Assembly: GCA_021811005.1 (NCBI GenBank)
Contig: JAJZPY010000009.1
Coordinates: 1 to 27,123, forward strand
From: Pseudomonadota bacterium
GTDB taxonomy: Bacteria > Pseudomonadota > Gammaproteobacteria > Burkholderiales > Ferrovaceae
Direction: 5' to 3'
Length of the DNA stretch: 27,123 nucleotides
Below the pieces are notes generated by a model. It searched no databases and was not told where the DNA came from. It saw nothing but the letters and a program-made list of their open reading frames with translations. Below are positions 16,123-23,523 of the stretch, piece after piece. A program made the position numbers and the translations under genes. How positions within the stretch are numbered: position 1 is the first letter of the stretch; each line of letters opens with the position of its first letter.

Positions 16123-17952
16123 TTATTCCACCGTGACGCTTTTGGCCAGGTTGCGCGGCTTGTCCACGTCCGTACCCTTGCGGCAAGCGACGTGGTAGGC
16201 CAGCAACTGCAATGGCACCACGTGCACCACGGGGCTTAAAATGCCTTCGTGGTCCGGCATCCGGATCACGTGAATGCCTTCTTCCGAAGTGAATTGACTG
16301 TCATTGTCCGCCAGCACGTAAAGCTCTCCTCCGCGCGCTTTCACTTCCTGCAGGTTTGATTTCAGCTTCTCCAGCAGCGCATCGTTTGGTGCCACCGCAA
16401 CCACCGGCATTTCCCCATCCACCAATGCCAGGGGGCCATGCTTGAGTTCGCCCGCGGGGTAGGCTTCGGCGTGAATGTAGGAAATCTCCTTGAGCTTGAG
16501 CGACCCTTCCAGCGCAATGGGGTAGTGCACTCCGCGCCCCAGGAACAACGCATGCCGCTTGCTGGAAAAACGGTCTGCCCAGAGCTTAAGCTGCGGCTCA
16601 AGGTTGAGCACATGCTGCACCTTGTTGGGAATGCGCCGCAACGCGTCCAGGTATTCCGTTTCTGCAGCCGGTGACAGCCGCCCTTTGAGCTTTGCCAGCG
16701 TCACGGCAAAGGCAAAAAGCGCCACCAGCTGGGTGGTGAACGCCTTGGTGGAGGCAACGCCGATTTCCATGCCGGCACGCGTCAGAAACGTCAGCGTCGA
16801 ATGTCGGGTGAGCGCGCTTTCAGGCACGTTGCAGACGGCAAGGGAATGGCGATGCCCGCAGGCTTGCGCGTGCTTGAGGGCCGCCAGGGTGTCCGCCGTT
16901 TCACCGGACTGGGAGATGGTCACGATCAGCGTGGCGGGATCATGCACAGCATCCCGGTAGCGATATTCGCTGGCCACTTCAGCCCAGCAGGGAACGCGCG
17001 CAATCTGCTCGATCCAGTAACGGGCCACCAGCGCCGCATGATAACTGGTGCCGCAGGCAACCAGCATCACGCTGTCGATGCCGGCAAGCGTTTCCGCCCC
17101 ATTCTGTCCGAACAGCTCGGAAACGAAGCCAAGAGCCAGCACCTTTTCCACGGTGTCTGCCAGCGCTCGGGGTTGCTCCGCGATTTCCTTCTGCATGTAG
17201 TGGGCGTACGGCCCCAGTTCTGCCGTTTCTGCCGACAGTTCGCTGATGTGCGGCGCACGGGTCACCGGATGCCCGTCGACATCCGTGATGAGATAACCTT
17301 CGAGAGTCAGTTCAACCACGTCGCCCTCATCCAGGTACAGCATCTTCCGGGTCTCGGCAATGAGTGCGGCCGCATCCGATGCCAGGAAGTATTCGCCATC
17401 CCCCAAGCCGAGCAATAGCGGGCTCCCGCGGCGTGCTGCCAGAAGCCGGCCAGGCACCTGGGCGCACACCACGGCAATGGCGTAGGCCCCTTCCAGCTGG
17501 GTGATTGCTTCGCGCACGGCCCGTGCCAGGTTCCGATGGCGGGCATAACAGGAATGAACCAGATGCGCGATCACTTCCGTATCGGTTTCGGACTCGAAGA
17601 CGTAGCCCTGCTGTTGCAGCCTGAGGCGCAGCGCCTCGTGGTTTTCGATGATGCCGTTGTGGACTACGGCAATCCCGTCCCGGCTCTGGTGGGGATGGGC
17701 ATTGCGCAGGTGAGGCACACCGTGGGTGGCCCAACGCGTGTGGGCAATGCCCAAGGGTCCGGAAACCTGCCGGGCCTGGGCTTCGGCTTCAAGCTGCGCC
17801 ACCCGGCCGACACTGCGAACGCGCCGGAGTTCGCCGTTGCTGACGATTGCAATGCCGGCCGAGTCGTACCCGCGGTATTCCAGGCGTTTCAAGCCGTCGA
17901 TCAGGATGGGTACCACATCGCGCCGGGAAACGGCGCCTACGATGCCACACAT
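16123..17952 (-). CDS. glmS: Glutamine--fructose-6-phosphate aminotransferase (isomerizing) GlmS
   Basis: GlmS makes glucosamine-6-phosphate from fructose-6-phosphate and glutamine, the entry to UDP-GlcNAc for peptidoglycan and LPS. The 609 residues match E. coli in length. The start MCGIVGAVSRRDVV places the catalytic Cys2 as required for an N-terminal nucleophile amidotransferase, followed by RLEYRGYDSAGIA and HTRWATHG. Two SIS sugar-isomerase domains follow, with ISQSGETADTLAALK and KEISYIHAEAYPAGELKHGP. The C-terminus ends in the family-typical KSVTVE. It converges on the feo operon with only 8 bases between stops. No glmS ribozyme is seen in the short leader. Confidence 0.98.
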   Translation of the reverse strand: MCGIVGAVSRRDVVPILIDGLKRLEYRGYDSAGIAIVSNGELRRVRSVGRVAQLEAEAQARQVSGPLGIAHTRWATHGVPHLRNAHPHQSRDGIAVVHNGIIENHEALRLRLQQQGYVFESETDTEVIAHLVHSCYARHRNLARAVREAITQLEGAYAIAVVCAQVPGRLLAARRGSPLLLGLGDGEYFLASDAAALIAETRKMLYLDEGDVVELTLEGYLITDVDGHPVTRAPHISELSAETAELGPYAHYMQKEIAEQPRALADTVEKVLALGFVSELFGQNGAETLAGIDSVMLVACGTSYHAALVARYWIEQIARVPCWAEVASEYRYRDAVHDPATLIVTISQSGETADTLAALKHAQACGHRHSLAVCNVPESALTRHSTLTFLTRAGMEIGVASTKAFTTQLVALFAFAVTLAKLKGRLSPAAETEYLDALRRIPNKVQHVLNLEPQLKLWADRFSSKRHALFLGRGVHYPIALEGSLKLKEISYIHAEAYPAGELKHGPLALVDGEMPVVAVAPNDALLEKLKSNLQEVKARGGELYVLADNDSQFTSEEGIHVIRMPDHEGILSPVVHVVPLQLLAYHVACRKGTDVDKPRNLAKSVTVE

Positions 17953-17987
17953 GTCAGGTCTGCCCCATGGACAAAATTCATGCAGCC

Positions 17988-17993
17988 ATTATA
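17988..17993 (-). promoter_or_regulatory. Probable -10 box of glmS
   Basis: A perfect TATAAT lies on the minus strand 35 bases before the glmS ATG. No -35 match at 16-18 bases is convincing (GC-rich hairpin sequence occupies it), so the promoter assignment is moderate. Confidence 0.45.
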
Positions 17994-17999
17994 GGGGCT

Positions 18000-18028
18000 G
18001 CCCTCCGTCGATGGGAGGGCCCGGAGGG
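18000..18028 (-). terminator. GC-rich stem-loop between the DUF3501 gene and glmS
   Basis: Two mutually exclusive 7-base-pair hairpins can form, since one CCCTCC-type arm (18000-18007) can pair with either of two GGAGGG-type arms (18014-18020 or 18022-18028). It lies 13 bases after the DUF3501 stop and just before the glmS -10 box. There is no U-run after it on the minus strand, so it is not a classical intrinsic terminator. It may end or protect the upstream transcript. Confidence 0.3.
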
Positions 18029-18041
18029 TTTTGCGGTGTGC

Positions 18042-18626
18042 TCAGGCCAGATCCGTCAGCAAGGATTGGCGAAGCGGTTCCGGCACGGCGGCAACTTCCG
18101 CATGATAGGCGTGATGATCGATGCCGGCGGACAGAGGAGCCCCTGCACGCAGGGACGCGATCATCGGGTCGGTCAGCTCAAAGCGGAGAAAATGAACTGT
18201 CGATGTCTTGGTTTCGTTCTGCCGTTCAAGGTCTTCATCGGCAATGGGATGCACTTTCCCGTGGCCGGCAACCTGCAACCAGAGGGCCGTTTCAACCCCT
18301 TTCAGGCGCCCCAGCATTCGGGCCCGTTCCACCAGATCCTCGTATTCGATGAGCAACGTCGCCTTCCAGTTGGTGCCATCCGGTATCAGGGGGTTATAGG
18401 TGTCCAGTTCGTCCTGGATGCCTTCCTCTTCAAAAATGCGCTCGATCCGAAGCATTTCCTGCACCTGGTAACGCATGGTGAGTTCATCTTCGAAAAGGAG
18501 CGTGACATGCTCGCCCAGATGCAGGGTTCGCTGGCGCTTGTGGGCAATGACCCTGGAACGGAATTGGTTGCGCTCGCGGGCATAGGCCTCGAGCGTCATG
18601 AGACTTTCACGGGCAATGGCAGGCAT
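18042..18626 (-). CDS. DUF3501 family protein of the rubrerythrin module
   Basis: The product has 194 residues from ATG 18624-18626. A GTG two codons earlier (18632) overlaps the preceding stop as GTGA and is an alternative. Recognisable DUF3501 features are an N-terminal SLMTLEAYARER, then RVIAHKRQRTLHLGEHVTLLFEDELTMRYQ and QEMLRIERIFEEEGIQDELD, and a C-terminal half with TVHFLRFEL. It has no signal peptide or membrane span. The biochemical role is unknown. It is repeatedly found beside rubrerythrin and a GlpC-like Fe-S protein, as here, so a role in peroxide or redox defence is inferred from context only. Confidence 0.85.
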   Translation of the reverse strand: MPAIARESLMTLEAYARERNQFRSRVIAHKRQRTLHLGEHVTLLFEDELTMRYQVQEMLRIERIFEEEGIQDELDTYNPLIPDGTNWKATLLIEYEDLVERARMLGRLKGVETALWLQVAGHGKVHPIADEDLERQNETKTSTVHFLRFELTDPMIASLRAGAPLSAGIDHHAYHAEVAAVPEPLRQSLLTDLA

Positions 18627-18628
18627 GG

Positions 18629-19954
18629 TCACTCTAATCCGTAAGCAATGCGCAGGAGCGAAATGGGGTGTTCCCGCTCACGTTCCTGTTTCATGCCTTG
18701 CAGGATATGCCGGGACGCGATGGGGCAATCGGAACTCACGTAATCCGGCTCGGGTTCCTTCATGCGGTTGAATACCGGCCGTCCGATTTTCATGGACATT
18801 TCGAAATGCTCGGACTTTACCCCCCAGGTGCCGTCGTGACCGGCACACCGTTCCACGGTATTGACCGTGGTATCGGGGACCATCTGGAGCAGCTCCTTGG
18901 TCTTGAGTCCGATGTTCTGGACCCTGAGATGACAAGGCACGTGATAGGAAACAGCCCCCAGCGGCTTCACGAAAGCCGTGTTGAGCAGGCCATCGGCATG
19001 TCGCAGGGAAAGGTATTCGAATGGGTCGTACATGGCCTCGGCCACCGCCTTCACGTCCGGATCGTCGGGGAAGAGCAAAGGCAGTTCCTGTTTGTACATG
19101 AGCGTACAGGAGGGAATCGCCGTCAGGATGGCGTAACCGGAGCGCGCCACCTCGGCCAGGAAGGGAATATTTTTTTCCTTCAGGGCCGCCACGGAATCGA
19201 GGTCGCCCAGTTCCAGCTTGGGCATGCCACAACAGGCTTCCTTTTCCAGCAACCGTACGGGGATTTCATTGTGCTCCAGCACCTTGACCAGATCGTGTCC
19301 AATGCCGGGCTCGTTGTAATTGATATAGCACGTGGCATAGATCACCACTTTGCCCGGCGTGCGGTCCCCGTTGCGCACGGGAAATGATTCGCTCGTCTCG
19401 GCACGTTTGCGGAAAGTGGCTGACGTGTAAGTGGGCAACCGCCGCTCGCGATGAATGCCGAGGGTTTTTTCCATGAGCGCCCGGGTCATGCCGTTCCTGT
19501 TGACGGCATTGACGGCCTGTACCACCACCGGGATCGACGCCAGTTTTCCGAGCGCATCGGTGCTGGTCAGCAGCTTGTCCCGAAAATTGGGTTTTCCTTC
19601 CCTGAACTGCACGGCTTTGGCGCGCAGCATGGTATGGGGAAAATCCAGATTGAAAGGATGGGGAGGGGTGTACGGACATTTGGTCATGTAGCACATGTCG
19701 CACAGGTAGCACTGATCCACCACATCCCACATCACCGACGCCGGCACATCATGCAGTTCGCCGCTGGGGGTGGCATCCACGGCATCAAACAGCATCGGAA
19801 AGGCGTTGCACAGGTTGAAACAACGCCGGCAGCCGTGGCAGATGTCGAAAATCCGAGCCATTTCGGCTTCGGTTTTATTCCTGTCGTAAAACTCGGAGGT
19901 TTTCCAATCGAGCGGATGCCGTGTCGGGGCTTCCAGATTGCCTTCTCTAGACAT
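18629..19954 (-). CDS. GlpC/HdrD-like (Fe-S)-binding oxidoreductase of the rubrerythrin module
   Basis: The 441-residue protein has two N-terminal 4Fe-4S motifs, CX2CX2CX3C at Cys39-Cys49 and CX2CX2CX4CP at Cys82-Cys93. The C-terminal half carries two cysteine-rich CCG-type domains, with ACCGMPKLE, IPSCTLMYKQE, CHLRVQ and ERCAGHDGTWG visible. This layout is that of GlpC and heterodisulfide-reductase subunit D relatives, which pass electrons between Fe-S clusters and quinone, flavin or thiol partners. No glpA/glpB-like partner is nearby. Its neighbours are rubrerythrin upstream and DUF3501 downstream (overlapping), so it may be the electron donor to rubrerythrin, by inference. Confidence 0.9.
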   Translation of the reverse strand: MSREGNLEAPTRHPLDWKTSEFYDRNKTEAEMARIFDICHGCRRCFNLCNAFPMLFDAVDATPSGELHDVPASVMWDVVDQCYLCDMCYMTKCPYTPPHPFNLDFPHTMLRAKAVQFREGKPNFRDKLLTSTDALGKLASIPVVVQAVNAVNRNGMTRALMEKTLGIHRERRLPTYTSATFRKRAETSESFPVRNGDRTPGKVVIYATCYINYNEPGIGHDLVKVLEHNEIPVRLLEKEACCGMPKLELGDLDSVAALKEKNIPFLAEVARSGYAILTAIPSCTLMYKQELPLLFPDDPDVKAVAEAMYDPFEYLSLRHADGLLNTAFVKPLGAVSYHVPCHLRVQNIGLKTKELLQMVPDTTVNTVERCAGHDGTWGVKSEHFEMSMKIGRPVFNRMKEPEPDYVSSDCPIASRHILQGMKQEREREHPISLLRIAYGLE

Positions 19955-19993
19955 GACCGGGTCTCAGGGTGAAGGGGCCTGATCCTGCATGCG

Positions 19994-20018
19994 GGCCCCG
20001 GGCATTGCCCCCCGGGCC
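19994..20018 (-). other. Strong GC stem-loop between rubrerythrin and the Fe-S oxidoreductase gene
   Basis: A near-perfect inverted repeat of GGCCC...GGGCC type with an inner GGGC/GCCC arm and a short loop sits in the 97-base gap between the two genes. There is no T-run, so it is more likely an mRNA-stabilising or expression-adjusting element than a terminator. Confidence 0.4.
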
Positions 20019-20051
20019 TTCCAGGCTCCGGGGGAACCGATACGAATACCG

Positions 20052-20471
20052 TCAGTCGACCAGTGCAGCAAGCGCCTGGCTGAAGCGGTTCGCATGGGAA
20101 CGTTCTGCTTTCGCCAGCGTTTCAAACCAGTCGGCAATCTCGTCGAACCCTTCATCGCGAGCGGTTTTTGCCATGCCCGGATACATGTCCGTGTATTCGT
20201 GGGTTTCGCCTTCGATAGCTGCTTTCAGGTTCTGGCGGCTGCTGCCGATGGGCAGGCCGGTGGCCGGATCGCCGACAACTTCCAGGTATTCCAGATGGCC
20301 ATGGGCATGCCCGGTTTCGCCTTCGGCGGTCGAGCGGAAAATCGCAGCCACGTCGTTCTGGCCTTCCACGTCAGCCTTGGCTGCAAAATAAAGATAGCGG
20401 CGATTGGCTTGGGATTCGCCGGCAAAAGCGGCTTTCAGATTCTCGTGAGTTTTGGTGCCAGCAAGCTTCAT
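20052..20471 (-). CDS. Rubrerythrin (short form, no rubredoxin domain)
   Basis: This is a ferritin-like diiron protein that typically reduces hydrogen peroxide in the cytoplasm. The 139 residues form the four-helix bundle, with metal ligands in FAGESQANRRYLYFA, EGETGHAHGH, EGETHEYTDMYPGM and KAERSHANRF. The C-terminal rubredoxin domain of classical rubrerythrins is missing, so an external electron donor is needed. The Fe-S protein next door is a candidate. A strong GAGGAG Shine-Dalgarno sits 6 bases before the ATG, suggesting high expression. The gene is first in its operon, behind a Per-box-like repeat. Confidence 0.95.
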   Translation of the reverse strand: MKLAGTKTHENLKAAFAGESQANRRYLYFAAKADVEGQNDVAAIFRSTAEGETGHAHGHLEYLEVVGDPATGLPIGSSRQNLKAAIEGETHEYTDMYPGMAKTARDEGFDEIADWFETLAKAERSHANRFSQALAALVD

Positions 20472-20500
20472 GGTGCACTCCTCAGGTTGAAGGACTGTGA

Positions 20501-20517
20501 TTTAGATTTATTCTAAA
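20501..20517 (-). promoter_or_regulatory. Per-box-like inverted repeat over the rubrerythrin -10 box
   Basis: TTTAGATTTATTCTAAA (plus strand) is a near-perfect palindrome, with arms 7 of 8 complementary. It matches 11 of 14 defined positions of the Per box TTATAAT-N-ATTATAA. The minus-strand -10 candidate TAGAAT (20510-20515) lies inside it, so binding of a PerR/Fur-family repressor would block transcription. PerR control of rubrerythrin is known in other bacteria; the regulator itself is not in this window. No good -35 is seen. Confidence 0.5.
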
Positions 20518-20547
20518 GACCCAGTCTACAAATGGCACCAAAGGGTG

Positions 20548-21075
20548 TCAAGACTCTTGCAGGCGGGGTGAAACGGTTTCCTTGCCCGGACGCGACCGGC
20601 TGGAACTGTGCAAAAAGCCAGAAAGCTCTTTCAGGGCCAACTGATAAACTTCACGTTTGAATTCGATCACGCTGTCGAGCGGGACCCAGTAGTCATGCCA
20701 ACGCCAGGCGTCAAACTCCGGCTGCGCGCTGGCCCGAAGAGAAACATCCGAATCCCTGCCCACCAAACGCAACAGAAACCAGATCTGCTTTTGCCCCCGA
20801 TAATGACCGCGCCAATCCCGACGCAGCCATTGTTCCGGCACATCGTAGCGCAGCCAGTTGCGGGTCCTGCCCAAAATCCGGACGTGCTCAGGCTTCAGCC
20901 CGGTCTCTTCAGCCAGTTCGCGGTACATGGCCTGTTCCGGGGTTTCTCCATGTTTGATGCCGCCCTGGGGAAATTGCCAGGCATGCTCTCGAACACGTTT
21001 CGCCCAAAACACTTCGTTCTTGGCGTTGCAGAGGATGATGCCTACATTGGCCCGATATCCATCCCTGTCGATCAT
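20548..21075 (-). CDS. rppH: RNA pyrophosphohydrolase RppH (NudH)
   Basis: RppH removes pyrophosphate from the 5' end of mRNAs to start RNase E-dependent decay. The 175 residues (E. coli 176) begin MIDRDGYRANVGIILCN, as usual for the family. The Nudix box is complete at about residues 38-60 (GGIKHGETPEQAMYREL then AEETGL). PQGGI, RNWLRYDVP and GQKQIWFLL are further family marks. The start is ATG 21073-21075, 45 bases after the queE stop, so it may be co-transcribed with the que genes. A separate promoter in the gap could not be excluded. Confidence 0.96.
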   Translation of the reverse strand: MIDRDGYRANVGIILCNAKNEVFWAKRVREHAWQFPQGGIKHGETPEQAMYRELAEETGLKPEHVRILGRTRNWLRYDVPEQWLRRDWRGHYRGQKQIWFLLRLVGRDSDVSLRASAQPEFDAWRWHDYWVPLDSVIEFKREVYQLALKELSGFLHSSSRSRPGKETVSPRLQES

Positions 21076-21120
21076 GACTGCCCACCCGGCTTGATTTTAC
21101 TGTTCAATATTGTTTCACAT

Positions 21121-21753
21121 TCAGGGCAAACCCAGCAATTTGTGGGTTTGCACGCTCAGGCGCCAGCGCGGATGCGCCTGGCAATAGGCTACCGCCAGAG
21201 CGGTATTCTCCGCCTGCTTCGGGCCATCCATGGGCTGCAGCAGGAAGTGACGGAATTCGAGATTTTCAAATTGCTCGGGCACAAGTCCGGGCTGGGGATA
21301 AACCAGCTTCAATTCGTCGCCACGGCACTGCACGATGGGTGCCCCCGCCTTCGGACTCACGCAAATCCAGTCAATACCTGAAGGGGCTTGCAAGGTGCCG
21401 TTCGTTTCCAGCGCAATCTCGAAACCCCGGTCATGCAGCGCTCCGATCAATTCGGCATCCACCTGCAACAAAGGCTCTCCTCCGGTCAACACCACGAGCC
21501 GCGACCCGACCCCTTCTCCCCAGCAGGTGGCGATGGCCGCTGCCAGACGGGTAGCTGTTTCAAAGCGCCCGCCTCCGGTGCCGTCCGTGCCGACAAAATC
21601 CGTATCGCAAAACGTGCACACGGCCTGCGCACGGTCCGCCTCACGCCCGCTCCACAGGTTGCAACCCGCAAAACGGCAGAACACGGCCGCACGGCCTGCG
21701 TTGAGCCCTTCTCCCTGCAATGTCCGGAAAACCTCCTTGACCGCATAGGACAT
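21121..21753 (-). CDS. queE: 7-carboxy-7-deazaguanine synthase QueE
   Basis: QueE is the radical-SAM enzyme converting 6-carboxy-tetrahydropterin to 7-carboxy-7-deazaguanine, the ring-contraction step to preQ0 and queuosine. I start it at ATG 21751-21753 (210 residues), which has GGGGGA about 7 bases upstream. An ATG 21 bases earlier inside the queD gene lacks a Shine-Dalgarno. VFRTLQGEGLNAGRAAVF is the N-terminal mark. The cluster cysteines are Cys31, Cys46 and Cys49, a CX14CX2C loop in place of CX3CX2C, as described for Burkholderia QueE. TGGEPLLQ and ALETNGT complete the SAM/substrate site. Confidence 0.96.
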   Translation of the reverse strand: MSYAVKEVFRTLQGEGLNAGRAAVFCRFAGCNLWSGREADRAQAVCTFCDTDFVGTDGTGGGRFETATRLAAAIATCWGEGVGSRLVVLTGGEPLLQVDAELIGALHDRGFEIALETNGTLQAPSGIDWICVSPKAGAPIVQCRGDELKLVYPQPGLVPEQFENLEFRHFLLQPMDGPKQAENTALAVAYCQAHPRWRLSVQTHKLLGLP

Positions 21754-21754
21754 G

Positions 21755-22816
21755 TCATTTTCCCCCGATTCCATCCCAGGATAGGATGGCCCCGGTGGCC
21801 GGGGTGTCGCGCAACTCGATGCGCTGCAAGTCAGGCAGGCTGGATGAGGACTGCAAGCGAATCCAGTTCAGGACTGACGGCACGTCTCCAGCCGGCAGCG
21901 CTTCGTGCAAGGGGTGGTGGTCGAGCTGCTGAAAAACAGGGGCGAACAGGGCCTTCACATCCCCGAAATCCACGGTCCATCCCATGACGGGATCCAAAGG
22001 TGCGGAGAGCACGAGCCGCAACTGATAGGTATGGCCGTGCAGTCGGCCGCGCAGATCGCCAAGGCCGGCCGAGGGGATTCGGGTGGCACTGTCGAAACTG
22101 CGGTCTTTCCAGATCCGGTACCGCTGGCCGTCGTACTGCGCGCCGCAGCTTGCCGTCTCGAACACCGTCACTGCAGACAGTTCGGGCACTTCACCCGCAA
22201 GACGCCCCCAAATCCAGGAAGAAAGCATTTCGGAAGTGGGAATCTCGAGGCCACCGATGTCGTTGAGACAGGCCATGTGCAACTGCGCCCTGACAGGCTG
22301 CCAGGCCCCCGCAAGGCGGGACAGGTTTTGTTCCTGTGCGCTCTGAACGCGCAACACCACTTCAAACCCGTGACCATGCATGCGGCCGCACTTGTGCCCG
22401 GCAGGCACGTGGGGCAGCCGGTGAGCCGACTCGAAGCGGTCGCGCATCCAGAGATGCGCGTTGCCCCACACGTCCCGGGTTGCCCCTTGTGCCGGACCCG
22501 CCCACAAGCGCACGCTCAAGGTTCCGGGCAGTTCGAGGCGATCGGTAATCCACCTGACCAGATGGCCATCCGATGGCTCCTCCAGCACGGTATTGAGATC
22601 ACGGTAATCAAAGGCAGAAACGACCTGCTGCAGTCGCTGCTGAAGCGCATGAGCCTCAGCCCCCGAAAGCCCGCCCCACCCCTCCGGCAGGCCGGCGCGG
22701 ACTTCCACGCGGAAACTGTGACCGTGCAGATGTCCGCCAGCCGGCCCATCGTTTCCACTCAAGCGGCGAGCCGACTCAAACCCGGCGGCCGCCCATTGGG
22801 TCAGCCGGGCACTCAT
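21755..22816 (-). CDS. queD: Three-domain QueD/PTPS-family protein, probable 6-carboxy-tetrahydropterin synthase
   Basis: QueD normally is a homo-oligomer of about 120 residues that makes 6-carboxy-tetrahydropterin from dihydroneopterin triphosphate. Here 353 residues hold three tandem copies, starting near 4, 119 and 232, each opening with a W..xxFxSAxR segment followed by HGH. Domain 2 keeps the zinc histidines (His132, 147, 149), the nucleophile-type Cys143, PTSE (193-196) and the pterin glutamate (Glu220), but has lost the Asp-His pair (HMACLND). Domain 3 keeps VDFGDVK and LDHH (Asp299, His300) but lacks the first zinc histidine and the cysteine. Domain 1 keeps only HGH and an altered DYRDLN. 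The ATG overlaps the queC stop (ATGA) and queE follows at once, so the pathway role is well supported. Confidence 0.88.
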   Translation of the reverse strand: MSARLTQWAAAGFESARRLSGNDGPAGGHLHGHSFRVEVRAGLPEGWGGLSGAEAHALQQRLQQVVSAFDYRDLNTVLEEPSDGHLVRWITDRLELPGTLSVRLWAGPAQGATRDVWGNAHLWMRDRFESAHRLPHVPAGHKCGRMHGHGFEVVLRVQSAQEQNLSRLAGAWQPVRAQLHMACLNDIGGLEIPTSEMLSSWIWGRLAGEVPELSAVTVFETASCGAQYDGQRYRIWKDRSFDSATRIPSAGLGDLRGRLHGHTYQLRLVLSAPLDPVMGWTVDFGDVKALFAPVFQQLDHHPLHEALPAGDVPSVLNWIRLQSSSSLPDLQRIELRDTPATGAILSWDGIGGK

Positions 22817-23523
22817 GAATCCATACCATAACGTTGCAGCAAGGGGTCTGGAACCCCGACCTCCTCAAAACCCCTGGCACGCAACTGGCAGGAGTCGCAG
22901 TGCCCGCAGGGCCGACCATCCTGCCCGGGGTCATAACAGCTGCTCGTCAGGCTGTAATCAACCCCGAGGCGCAAGCCTTCCCGAATGATCTCCGCCTTGG
23001 ACAATGTAATGAGCGGCGCATGGATGGCGAGGTGACGTCCTTCCACTCCGGCCCGGGTGGCCAGGTTGGCCATGAGTTCGTAACTGCGGATGTATTCGGG
23101 GCGGCAGTCCGGGTAGCCGCTGTAATCCAGGGCGTTGACCCCAATGAAGATATCGCGGGCCTGCAAAACCTCTGCCCAGGCCAGCGCAAATGACAGGAAA
23201 ATGGTGTTGCGGGCGGGAACATAAGTGACCGGGATGTCCTGTTCCGGTTTGTCCAGCAACCGGTCTTTCGGCACCGCAATGCCGGAAGTGAGGGCCGATC
23301 CGCCAAAAGCGCGCAGGTCGAAATCCACCACGGTATGACCACGCACCCCGGCCGCCTGTGCGACCGTCCTGGCGCGTTCCAGCTCCAGCACGTGCCTCTG
23401 TCCGTAATTGAAGCTCATGGCATAGGCGTCATAGCCGGCCTCCTGAGCCAAAGCCAGAACCGTCGTGGAATCAAGCCCACCGCTCAGGAGTATGACAGCC
23501 GGTCGGGAAGCACGCGTGCTCAC
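22813..23523 (-). CDS. queC: 7-cyano-7-deazaguanine synthase QueC
   Basis: QueC converts 7-carboxy-7-deazaguanine to preQ0 with ATP and ammonia in the cytoplasm. The 236 residues contain the PP-loop SGGLDSTTVLALA at about 14-26, FNYGQRH, PARNTIFLSFAL, GVNALDYSGYPDCRPEY, and the C-terminal zinc site CYDPGQDGRPCGHCDSC. It starts with GTG (23521-23523), overlapping the lysR stop as GTGA; no other start lies before the PP-loop. It leads the queC-queD-queE order, and the queD ATG overlaps its stop. Confidence 0.97.
   Translation of the reverse strand: MSTRASRPAVILLSGGLDSTTVLALAQEAGYDAYAMSFNYGQRHVLELERARTVAQAAGVRGHTVVDFDLRAFGGSALTSGIAVPKDRLLDKPEQDIPVTYVPARNTIFLSFALAWAEVLQARDIFIGVNALDYSGYPDCRPEYIRSYELMANLATRAGVEGRHLAIHAPLITLSKAEIIREGLRLGVDYSLTSSCYDPGQDGRPCGHCDSCQLRARGFEEVGVPDPLLQRYGMDS

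Noticed and set aside
20516..20547. Intrinsic terminator after rppH
   Set aside because: The CACC-CTTT-GGTG hairpin is only four pairs and the following T-run is short.
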